From assembly GCF_947494015.1 (NCBI RefSeq), contig NZ_CANLTL010000003.1, positions 62,001 through 126,000 of the forward strand: a stretch of 64,000 nucleotides of DNA, written 5' to 3'. A model generated the notes under the pieces. It made no database searches, was not told where the DNA came from, and saw only the letters and a program-made list of their open reading frames with translations. The stretch comes from an uncultured Cellulomonas sp. (GTDB lineage Bacteria > Actinomycetota > Actinomycetes > Actinomycetales > Cellulomonadaceae). This document shows positions 9,410-18,500 of this stretch, piece by piece (within the stretch, counting starts at the first letter, position 1; every line of letters starts with the position of its first letter). Both the position numbers and the translations under genes were made by a program.

Positions 9410-11002
9410 ATGCTGTTCCGGACCACCGCCACCGCCGCCGCGGGCGCCGTCGCGCTGGCGTTCCTGGGGGCGGTCATGGGACCCAGCTGGGACCCGGAGC
9501 CCGTCGTCGACGTCCCGGTGGTCGACACGGCCGACACGACGGTCGCGCCGGGCGTGGTCACCGAGCCGGCGCCCGGCGCGGGCACCGACCCGGCCAGCCC
9601 CGCCGACCCGGCCAGCCCGGCCGACCCCGGTGTCGACGTGGGACGGCGGCCCAGCGGCGTCGCGCCGGTCGGCACGTACCCGGTGACGCGGACGGTGGTC
9701 GACGTCGAGCTGGACGGGGCCGTCGTCCAGGCCCAGATCACCCAGCCGGTCGGGGCGGGTGACGACCTGCCCGGCATGGTGTTCGTGCACGGGGCGGGGA
9801 CCGGCAGGTTCGCCGACGCGTTCCGCGCGCAGGCCCGCGCGCTGGCGACCGCGGGCATCGTCACGATGGTCCCGGACAAGCGTCTGGACACCTACTCCAC
9901 CGTCCACCGCGACTACCCGGCCATGGCGCGCGACTACGCCCGGTCCGTCGACGTGCTGCGCCGCCGGCCGGGGGTCGACCCGGCCGCCGTCGGGGTGTAC
10001 GGGGAGAGCGAGGGGTGCTGGATCGTCCCGGTGATGACTGCCGAGGACCCGCTGCTGGCGTTCGCCGTCCTGGTGTCCGCGCCCGTCGTCCCGCCCCGTC
10101 AGCAGGCCGCCTTCGCGGCCGGGGCCTACCTGCGCAACACCGACGTGCCGTCGGGGGTGTTCCGCGCCATCCCGCGCGCCGTGGGGCTGGGCTTCCCCGG
10201 GGACGCCTTCGCCTACGCCGACTTCGACGTGTCGCCCTACCAGCGACGGACCACCCAGCCGGTGTTCATGGCGTACGGCACCGGGGACGCCTCCATGCCG
10301 CTGGTCCAGGGGGTGCAGCAGCTGCGCGCGGACCTCGCGGCCGGCGGCAACGACGCGCTGACGGTGCGCTACTACGCCGGTGCCGACCACGGCATCCGCC
10401 GGGACGGCAGCGTGGTCCCCGCACTCGAGCGTGACATCGCCGCCTGGGTCGGCGGCCTGCCCGCCACCGCGACGGCCGCGCCGTGGATCGCCGGTGCGCA
10501 GCCGGTGCAGCTGTTCCGGGCGGACCCGCTGCCGAGCCCGCGGTGGTTCGGCACGGTCGACGCGGTGCTGACCACGGTCGTCACCGCTGCCGTCGCGCTC
10601 GTGGTCGGGGCCCTCGCGCTGCTGACCGCACGGGTGCTGCGCCGCCGGGGCCACGGGCTCGCGCCGGGCCTCGCCGAACCGCTCGTCGGGCTGGTGCTCG
10701 GGACCGTGCTGACGGTCGGCGCGCTGGTCGGCTACCTGGTGTCGGTCGCGCGGCTCGCGCTGGACTACGAGCGCAACACCTGGGTCGTGCAGGGCGGCTG
10801 GATCGGGGTCCGCGTCCTGGGCCTGGTGGCCGTGGTGGCGGGTGCCGTCCTGGTCCAGCGGATCCGCGACGTGCGGGCCGACCCGCAGGTCCGTGTGGCG
10901 CGGGGCGCGATCGCGGGGATCGGCCTGTGGTCCTTGGCCGCCGGCGCCGTGATCCTGCTGGTCACCCTCGCGTACTGGGGCGTCTACCAGCTCGGGATCT
11001 GA
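9410..11002 (+). CDS. Membrane-anchored alpha/beta-hydrolase, secreted catalytic domain
   Basis: 530 residues. An N-terminal hydrophobic segment (about 5-25) is followed by a Pro/Ala/Asp-rich linker with repeated DPASPA units (about 30-80), then an alpha/beta-hydrolase fold with oxyanion-loop FVHGAG and nucleophile elbow GESEG (Ser200). A likely acid/His pair sits near YGTGDASMP and YYAGADHGIR. Four hydrophobic helices close the protein (about 385-530), so the catalytic domain should face outside. The substrate is not predictable. It is the first gene of the island and has no repeat-type promoter like the oxidase genes, so its membership of the regulon is uncertain. Confidence 0.75.
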   Translation: MLFRTTATAAAGAVALAFLGAVMGPSWDPEPVVDVPVVDTADTTVAPGVVTEPAPGAGTDPASPADPASPADPGVDVGRRPSGVAPVGTYPVTRTVVDVELDGAVVQAQITQPVGAGDDLPGMVFVHGAGTGRFADAFRAQARALATAGIVTMVPDKRLDTYSTVHRDYPAMARDYARSVDVLRRRPGVDPAAVGVYGESEGCWIVPVMTAEDPLLAFAVLVSAPVVPPRQQAAFAAGAYLRNTDVPSGVFRAIPRAVGLGFPGDAFAYADFDVSPYQRRTTQPVFMAYGTGDASMPLVQGVQQLRADLAAGGNDALTVRYYAGADHGIRRDGSVVPALERDIAAWVGGLPATATAAPWIAGAQPVQLFRADPLPSPRWFGTVDAVLTTVVTAAVALVVGALALLTARVLRRRGHGLAPGLAEPLVGLVLGTVLTVGALVGYLVSVARLALDYERNTWVVQGGWIGVRVLGLVAVVAGAVLVQRIRDVRADPQVRVARGAIAGIGLWSLAAGAVILLVTLAYWGVYQLGI

Positions 11003-11102
11003 ACGGCGCCGTCGTCCTCCGCGGGGCCGGGGCGGGGCGTCGCCGCCGCCCTTCTCCCCGCCCTGCGCCGCCGTCCTGCGCCACCGCCCGACGCCGACGC
11101 GA

Positions 11103-11142
11103 CGGCGCCCCGTCCACGCGGGTGGGCGTGGACGGGGCGCCG
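11103..11142. terminator. Strong bidirectional hairpin between convergent genes
   Basis: Perfect 15-bp inverted repeat (11103-11117 with 11128-11142) around a 10-base loop, almost entirely G/C, placed between the stops of the hydrolase gene and the convergent secreted-protein gene. No U-tract follows. Confidence 0.8.
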
Positions 11143-11185
11143 GGCACCGGTGCGAGGCCGGTACGGCCCGCTCCGTCGGGGGCAC

Positions 11186-11737
11186 CTACTTCTTGGGCAC
11201 CGCGACCGGTGCGACCGCCTCGGTGCCGTTGCTCACGACGTAGGTCACGTCGTACACGGCGGTCGCGTTGACCCCCTGGTACGGCACGCTGCCGGTGTTG
11301 CCGGTGCTCTGGTTCGGGATGTTGGCCGCGAGCCCGACCACGTCGGCGATGGTGACGGTCTTGGTCTCACCCGGCAGCAGCTGCAGCGGCACGATGTTGC
11401 CGTTGGTCGGGTTGACGCCGGCCGGAGCGAGCGCCGGCGCCGCGACCAGGTACTGCGTCAGGTTCGGCGTGGTGGTGTCCCAGCGGTCGAAGACCACGTC
11501 GGTGACGCGGGTCGGCACCTTGTTCGGGTTGGTGAAGGTGAGCGTCGCGTCCTCGAGGTAGCCCGGGTAGAGCTCGTCGGGCACGGTCACCTTGACCTCC
11601 ATCACCTTGACGGTGCCGGTCTTCACCGGAGCGTTGAGCTCACCGGACGCCAGGAACGCCGCCGAGGCGACGGTGCCGAACGCCACCAGGCCGACCGACG
11701 TACCGACGACCACGCCACGGAACTTGGACTTCTGCAT
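11186..11737 (-). CDS. Small secreted protein with SipW-type-like signal peptide
   Basis: 183 residues. It starts MQKSKFRG followed by a hydrophobic segment and SAAFLASGE, a layout like signal peptides of SipW-dependent surface proteins (TasA/camelysin-like). The mature part is a predicted beta-sandwich with ELYPGYLEDATLTFTNPN; an LYPG-then-TNPN pattern is, to my knowledge, common in secreted actinobacterial Ig-like proteins. Start ATG at 11737 has GAGG nine bases upstream; 39 upstream codons of open frame are rejected. It is transcribed away from the giant oxidase gene and has a repeat-type promoter at 11847-11878 matching those of the oxidases. Function unknown; I infer a structural or accessory surface protein. 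Confidence 0.7.
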   Translation of the reverse strand: MQKSKFRGVVVGTSVGLVAFGTVASAAFLASGELNAPVKTGTVKVMEVKVTVPDELYPGYLEDATLTFTNPNKVPTRVTDVVFDRWDTTTPNLTQYLVAAPALAPAGVNPTNGNIVPLQLLPGETKTVTIADVVGLAANIPNQSTGNTGSVPYQGVNATAVYDVTYVVSNGTEAVAPVAVPKK

Positions 11738-11846
11738 CTCGCTCGCCTCTTTCGTGCGGCCGGGTCTCGCTGCCTGGCCCTCGGACGACCGGGGGCGGTT
11801 CCCCCGGTCCAGGTCACCGAGGTGGTCTCCCCGGCGTTGCAGGACG

Positions 11847-11878
11847 ACCCTCACCGGCCGGCGTCAACGACCGATAAA
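11847..11878 (-). promoter_or_regulatory. Putative SARP-dependent promoter of the secreted-protein gene
   Basis: Reading the minus strand from 11878: heptamer TTTATCG, four bases, heptamer TTGACGC, eight bases, then -10-like GAGGGT at 11852-11847. The spacing is identical to the other four sites in this island. The first heptamer is the weakest of the set. The predicted transcript starts about 100 bases before the ATG at 11737. Confidence 0.55.
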
Positions 11879-11906
11879 CACGCCGGTCGCCGGGCATGGC
11901 GAAGCA

Positions 11907-11931
11907 CCGGCGCGCGCGACGCGCGCGCCGG
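11907..11931. terminator. GC hairpin upstream of the secreted-protein promoter
   Basis: Perfect 11-bp inverted repeat of pure G/C with a 3-base loop. It would block read-through from the minus-strand unit at 12197-12352 into the promoter at 11847-11878. Confidence 0.5.
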
Positions 11932-12145
11932 GTGGCGCTCGGTCCGATGCAGGGGTCGGCGCACGTGTCGCCGGTCCCTGCGCGGGGAGCTCGCGCCGGA
12001 CACCGCTCAGGCCGGGCGGGCGCGGCCACTCGCCGCTCGGGGTCGACGACGTCGCACGGGGCGGCGACGTCCCACGACGGGCCGACGACGCGAGCTCGCA
12101 CCGTGCCCGGTCGTGGGGACCGGTGCGCGGAGGTGGCCGAGCGGA

Positions 12146-12176
12146 GGCGCCCGCTGTCGTGGGTCGACCGGGCGCC
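12146..12176 (-). terminator. Hairpin after the cryptic small ORF
   Basis: Perfect 8-bp stem GGCGCCCG/CGGGCGCC with a 15-base loop, starting 21 bases after the stop of the minus-strand small ORF at 12197-12289. It is placed where a terminator would be expected. Confidence 0.4.
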
Positions 12177-12196
12177 CGCACGCGGATGAGCGGGTA

Positions 12197-12289
12197 TCAG
12201 AGGTGACCGCCCCGGGACGGGGGCGCACGGGGGAGTCGCGGCAGGTGCCGACGGTCTCCCCGGGAGGCGTGGGGACGGGGACGCTGCAC
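12197..12289 (-). CDS. Candidate small ORF, 30-residue Arg/Pro-rich peptide
   Basis: The GTG at 12289 is preceded by a full AAGGAGG at 12300-12294 with four bases between, one of the strongest ribosome-binding sites in the window. The ORF encodes 30 residues rich in Arg, Pro and His and stops with TGA at 12199-12197. A promoter-like element identical in layout to the oxidase promoters lies 32 bases upstream of the start codon (12321-12352), and a hairpin follows (12146-12176), so promoter, RBS, ORF and hairpin form a complete unit. The peptide resembles nothing I recognise, and Arg/Pro-rich sequence is what random GC-rich frames give, so it could instead be a regulatory RNA. Confidence 0.35.
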   Translation of the reverse strand: MQRPRPHASRGDRRHLPRLPRAPPSRGGHL

Positions 12290-12320
12290 GGGTCCTCCTT
12301 CGCGGGTGCGTGGATCGTCG

Positions 12321-12352
12321 ACCGTCCCGAACGGCCGTCAAGCCGCCGACAA
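12321..12352 (-). promoter_or_regulatory. Putative SARP-dependent promoter of the small ORF
   Basis: On the minus strand from 12352: heptamer TTGTCGG, four bases, heptamer TTGACGG, eight bases, -10-like GACGGT at 12326-12321. It diverges from the promoter of the giant oxidase, with 110 bases between the two sites. Confidence 0.5.
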
Positions 12353-12462
12353 ACGCCGCCCCTGGGTGGTCGGACGCCCGGGTGGTGGGTGGTCGGCCCC
12401 CGACCGCCCCGACGGCCGGCCACCGCACGGGAGCGGACCGGTGCGCGGCGTCGCCGCGCGGG

Positions 12463-12494
12463 TTGACGCGAGGTTCACGGGGTCCCCGCAGGGT
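12463..12494 (+). promoter_or_regulatory. Putative SARP-dependent promoter of the giant multicopper oxidase
   Basis: Heptamer TTGACGC at 12463, four bases, heptamer TTCACGG at 12474 (11-bp period), eight bases, -10-like CAGGGT at 12489-12494. Transcription would begin near 12501, giving a leader of about 50 bases before the ATG at 12554. Confidence 0.6.
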
Positions 12495-12553
12495 CGGGGC
12501 CGGGGACGAGCGTGACCGCCGGCACCCCGCCACCGACCACGGAGGAGTCGACG

Positions 12554-15500
12554 ATGCGCAGGCCGCACCGAACGAGCAGCAGCACCGGTCACCCGCGGCG
12601 CGACGCCGCACTCGGGGCGCTGGCCCTCGTGGTGACGACGACGGTCCTGCTGGCTGTGCTGGCGCTGCTCGCGCCGGTCGGGGACGTGGCCGGCGTCGTC
12701 GCCGACCTGCCGATCGCGCTGGCCGCGGTCGCGGCAGCAGCGGCGGCGGCGCCGCGCGCAGCCGCCCCCGCGGGTGGGGTCGTCGTCGCGCGCGCCGGGC
12801 TGGCCGCCGCGGGCGGAGCCGTGGCGGTCGGGGTCGCGTGGGCCGTCGCGACCGCGGCGGACGGCGGCGCGGGCGTCGCCGCCGAGCTCGGGCAGCTGCC
12901 CGCTCAGGCCGGCGCCGCGCTGCTGGTCACGGCGGTCGGCACGGCCCTGCAGCGGCGCCCCCGTGGCGGTACCCGTCCGGGGCGGGCCCGGCGTCTCGTC
13001 GCCACCGCGCTGACCACCAGCGTGGTCGCCACGCTCCTGGTCGTCCCGGCGCAGACGGCCACGGCCACCTCGGCAGCCGTCCCCGGCAGCCCCACCCCGT
13101 GCACCAGCGGCCAGGAGGTGCGGCGCTACGCCGTCGCCGCGGCCACCGTGGACGTCCCGTTCAACCGGTGGGGGGCGACGCTGCGCAGCGCCCGCATCTT
13201 CGTCCTCGAGCAGGACCTCGCCGCCACCACGCACTGGTCGCGACCGCTCGCGGCGGACCCCGCGACGGACCCCGCCAACAACCGGCGCCTGCGCCCGCGG
13301 CCGCTGGTCCTGCGGGCCAACGAGGGCGAGTGCATCAAGGTCACGCTGACGAACCGGATGTCGGCGGAGGCCGCGCACGGGCTGCCGGCCTCGCCGCGCG
13401 TCGGCATCCAGGCGGCCGGGGTCGTGGTGGACGTCCGGGTGGACGGCGGTGTCCGGGCCGGGTTCGACGCCCAGCCGACCGTCGGCATCGGCGAGAGCGT
13501 CTCGTACTTCTGGCGGGTCCCGGCCCAGGAGGGGCTGTTCCTGTTCCAGGACATGGCCACACCCGCCGGCGGTGAGCACGACGCCGGCTCCCGCGGCGTC
13601 GGCCTCTACGGCGCGCTCGCCGTCGAGCCGGCCGGCTCCACCTGGACCGACCCGCGCAGCGGCAAGCTGCTGTCCGGCACGGTCGGCGCCCCCGCGTCGA
13701 CCTACGCCGCCGTGCGGACGCAGAGCGGCGACCTGTATGTCGAGGCGGACATCCACCCACCGAACGCGCCGTCGTTCCGCGAGAGCGTCCAGCTCGCCCA
13801 GGACGAGATCACCGGCATCGGCATGGGCTTCAACTACGGGTCCGAGCCGATGGCCGACCGGGAGGCGAGCGCCTGCCCCGACTGCCTCGGCGAGGAGACC
13901 TGGCTCTCGTCCTGGCCCTACGGCGACCCGGCGCTGGTGAAGCTCGCCAGCGGACCCGGCCCGTGGCTGCCCACCGGCGGGGCGGGGGCGGCCCGGCAGG
14001 AGAAGGAGGACTGCGGTCTGCCCGAGTCCTGCTTCGTGTCCAACGTCGTCCACACCTACACCGGCGACCCGACCAAGATCCGGTTCGGCCTGTCGGGGGT
14101 CAAGGAGACCCACGTCTTCCACCTGCACGCCCACCAGTGGCTCGCCGACCAGCGCAACACCGCCCTCACCGGGGACGGCCCCGACGCGCAGCCGCAGTCG
14201 AGCACGATCGACTCGCAGAGCTTCGGCCCCGGCGAGGCCTACACCGCCGACCTGCTCTACGGGGCCGGCTCGAAGAACGGCACGTTCGGGGACTCGATCT
14301 TCCACTGCCACCTGTACCCGCACTTCGCCGAGGGGTTCTGGGCGCTGCTGCGCGTGCACGACGTCCTGCTCGACGGCGGTGACGCGACCCCGGACGGCGT
14401 CGCCGTGCGGCCGCTGAAGGTGCTCAAGGTGTCCAACGGGCAATCGCGGCCGCCCGCCCCGTCCGCGGACAACCCCGGCTACCCCGGGATGATCCCCGGG
14501 ACCTACGGCTGGCGGGCGCCGCAGCCGCCCGGCTCGATCACCGAGGGCGGCGTCCTGGGGACCCCGGAGCGGCCCGCGCCCCGGCTCGTCGCGGGCCGGA
14601 CCATCCCCGCGGCCAAGCTCGCCGTCGAGCAGGCCGTCAGCCAGCGGCACAACGGCGGCCGCGCCGCGCCGCGGGGTGCGCCGTTCGCCGACCCGTGCCC
14701 GACCGGGGCCCGGGTGGTCGAGTACGACGTCACGGTGCTGCAGCGGGACCTGGTCTACAACGAGGCCGGCCACCACGACCCGCAGGCCCGGTTCATGGTG
14801 CTCACCAAGGACGTGCCCGACATCCTGGCCGGGACGAAGAAGGCCGAACCGCTGTTCCTGCGCGTCAACGCCGGGGACTGCGTCGACTTCTCGCTGACCA
14901 ACATGGCCCCGAACTGGACCGGCGGCGACGCCTTCCAGCAGCTGGCCCAGACGAACATGGCCGGCGGGCACGTCCACCTGGTCAAATTCGACGTCACCGC
15001 GTCCGACGGCGGCTCGAACGGCTGGAACTACCAGCAGGCCGCCTTCACCCGGGACCAGGCCGAGCTGACCCGCCAGCAGGCGGCCGGCCTGACCACCTGC
15101 GCGGCCGGCACGCCGTTCTACGGCGGCCAGAGCACCGGCTGTCGCCTCGCCGACCCGGCCGGCTGGACGCCACCGGTGGACTCCGCGGGCCTGTGGGGCC
15201 AGACGATCCACGAGCGCTGGTACGCCGACTACGAGCTGCGCACCGTGTTCACCCACGACCACCATTTCGCCGCGCTGGTGCAGAACCACGGGCAGTTCGG
15301 CGCGCTCATCGTCGAGCCGAAGGGCTTCGACGTGCGCGACCCCGCGACCGGCCGGTACCTGCAGCCGGTGAACTCGCCCGCCAACGGCACGGTCTGCGCG
15401 ACCCGCTGCGTGGGCGACGCGGTCGGCGAGCAGGTGGACGTCGTCGGCCCCGGCGCCAACGACGACTACCGCGAGTACGGGATCGCCATCGCCGACTTCG

Positions 15501-18500
15501 TCCCCCTGGTCAAGCGCGGCGGCGACCCGCGCAACCCCCACGACGTCGTGTCGCCGCCGGGTGCCCCGGAGCACTACCCCGACGACGACCCCGGGACCTT
15601 CGCCATCAACTACCGCAACGCGCCGCTGGTCGAGCGCCGGGTGTTCGGCGGCCAGGCCGTCGACCCCGCGCACCGGTTCAGCTCCTACGTCTTCGGCGAC
15701 CCCATGACGCCGCTGCTGCGCGGCTACGCACGGGACAACATCAAGCTGCGGGTCATCCAGGGCTCGCAGGAGGAGCAGCACCTGTTCCAGGTGCACGGCC
15801 TGCGTTGGCGCGAGGAGCCGGACGACCCGGGCTCGCCCCTGGTCAACGCCCAGACGATCGGCATCTCCGAGGCCTTCAACGCCGAGCTGCCCGGCTTCGA
15901 CTGCCGGTCCACGGACACCCCGTGCCGCGGCGACCACCTCTACGGCGGCACCAGCATGGACGACCTGTGGAACGGCATGTGGGGGATCATGCGCGTCCAC
16001 GGCAGCCTGCAGCCGGACCTGCGCGCGCTGCCGGACAACCCCGTGGCGACCAACGCGACCGCCGTGACGCCGAAACCGCGCTCCCGGCTCGCACCGCCGG
16101 CCGCGCCCTCGCCCGGCACGGCGTGCCCGACGACGGCCCCGGTGCGGAGCTACGACGTCGTGGCGATCACCCGCGACCTGGTCTACAACGAGCACGGCGA
16201 CCACGACCCGCAGGGGCTGATGTACGTGCTGGCTCAGGACAAGGACGCCGTCCTGGCCGGCACGAAGGCGCCCGAGCCCCTGGTGATCCGCGCCAACGCG
16301 GGCGACTGCGTCCGGGTCGCCCTGACCAACGCGCTGCCCGAGTCGTACGCCGCCGGCACGCCCAACGGCGTCGACGGCGACCCGGCGCTGGTGCTCGAGC
16401 CGCGCGGCGGCAGCCGGATGGGCACGCGGGTGTCGATGCACCCGCAGCTGCTGCGGCACGACGTGCGCCTGTCGGACGGCGCCGCGATCGGGTTCAACCC
16501 CGACTCGACGGTCGGCATCGGCGGCACGATCCGCTACGAGTGGTACGCCGACACCGAGCTCGGCGCGACCAACCTGCTGGACCACGGCGACGTCCGTGGG
16601 CACCGCCAGCACGGGCTCGCGGGCGCGCTCGTCGTCGAGCCGCAGCACGCCACCTACCACGACCCGTTCACCGGCGCGCCGATCAGCAGCGGCGTCACCG
16701 CGGACATCCGGGTGCCCGGTCAGGAGGACTTCCGCGAGATGACCCTGGTCTACCAGGACGGGCTCAACCTGCGGGTCGCCGGTACGAACGCCCAGGTCCC
16801 GGACAAGAAGCTGGCCGACGTCGGTCCGGACGGGGAGCCGGTCGACGAGGTGGAGCCCGACGGCGGTGACGTGCACGCCGGTGGCCACGAGGACGCGGGG
16901 GAGAAGGGCGTGAACTACACCAACGCCCCGCTGCACCGCCGGCTGGGGGCCGCCCCGGGGCAGTTCGCCGCCGCGACCAGCGACGCGTGGGCGGACGTGT
17001 TCTCCTCCGTCGTGCACAAGGACCCGCGGACGCCGATCGCGCGGGCCTACGAGGGCGACCAGCTGCGGGTGCGCGTCCTGGGCGGCAACCGGCCGCGGCA
17101 GATGGGCTTCGCGCTGGACGGCGCCGCATGGCGCTCGGAGCCGTACGACCCCGGCAGCGACCTGGTCGGCGTGCAGGGGGGCATCGGCACCGGAAAGGCG
17201 GTCAACGCCCACGTGCGCCTGCCCAGGTCCGGTGACCACCTGTGGTCGTCCCCGACGACGTTCGGTCTGCCGGACGGCGTGTGGGGCCTCGCGCGGGTCT
17301 ACCCGCGACCCGACGCGACCGCCGGTTTCAGCCCGGCCGCGCGGCGGGTCTCGGACAACCCCTTCGCGGCCGGCAACGCACCCCTGCAGCCGCTCGAGCG
17401 CGCGTCGGCGACGGTCCGGGTCTTCACCGACTCCGACGGCGACGGCACCCGAGACCCGGGGGAGGACCCGACGCCCGGGGTGGAGGTGCGGCTGCTCACC
17501 ACCGCGGGTGCGCCGGTCCTGACGGCCGCCACCGGGCCCGACGGGACGGTCACGTTCTCCCCGGCCCGGGCGTCCTACGACGTCCAGGTCGTCCCGGCCG
17601 GTGGTGGCGTGGTCGTCGGCGCCGCCACCCGGCGCATCGACCTCGGCACCGACGGAGCGCAGGCGGACCTGTCCGTCGCGGTGACGGCGACGAGCGCGGT
17701 GACGGCGGCCGTCTTCGAGGACCTCGACGCCGACGGGGTCCGCGACGACGGCGAACCGGGCGTCGCGGGCTGGACGGTCACGCTCACCGGCGGGTCCGCC
17801 GTGGCACCCGGCCTGACCGGCGGCGACGGCACGGCCGCCTTCGCCGGCGTCCCCGCGGGCAGCTGGTCGGCCGCGCTCGCGCCGCGCACCGGCTGGCGGG
17901 CCACCACCGCGCTCCCGCTCGCGTTCACCGTGGCGTCCGACGGCGCCCGGGTGGCCCTCGGGGTGGCGCGGACGCCCGGCTACCCCGTGCGGGTCGTCGA
18001 CGACGCGGACGAGGACGGCGTGCTGGACGACGGCGAGCCGCCCGTCGACGGCGTGCTGGTGCGCGCGACGCCCGACGGCGGCAGCCCGGTGACCGTCCGC
18101 GCCGGCCCCGACGGCGTCGTCGTCGACCCCGGCGGCCGGCCCGCGCAGGTGGGTGCCCTGCTCCCGGACACCCTGATGGCGTGGGTGTGCTCGACGGCGC
18201 TGGTCACCACCCCCACCGGGACGACCCCGGTGCCGTGCTCGCCCGACGGGACCGTCGCGGTCCCGGCGGACGCGACCGACGTCGCCCTGCTGGGTGCCTT
18301 CACCGGGGGCGTGGTCACCACCGAGCTGTTCGCGGACGCGGATCGCGACGGTCGGCGCGACGCCGGGGAGGCGGCGCTGGTGGACTGGCCGGTCGAGCTG
18401 GTGACGCCCACCGACCACGTCGTGGTCGCGCGGACGACGACGGACGCGGACGGGCTCGCGGGCCTCGTGGCCGCGCCCGGCCGCTACGAGGTCGTGCCGC

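Larger units (their letters stand above)
11738..12196. other. Regulatory intergenic region, left half
   Basis: Holds the minus-strand promoter for the secreted protein (11847-11878), an 11-bp GC hairpin (11907-11931) and a second hairpin (12146-12176). The rest shows no supported gene; several long open frames here are composition artefacts. Confidence 0.5.

Noticed and set aside
12512-12553. GTG start for the giant oxidase at 12512
   Set aside because: It would sit only about 11 bases after the predicted transcription start, whereas ATG 12554 has an ideal GGAGGAG.
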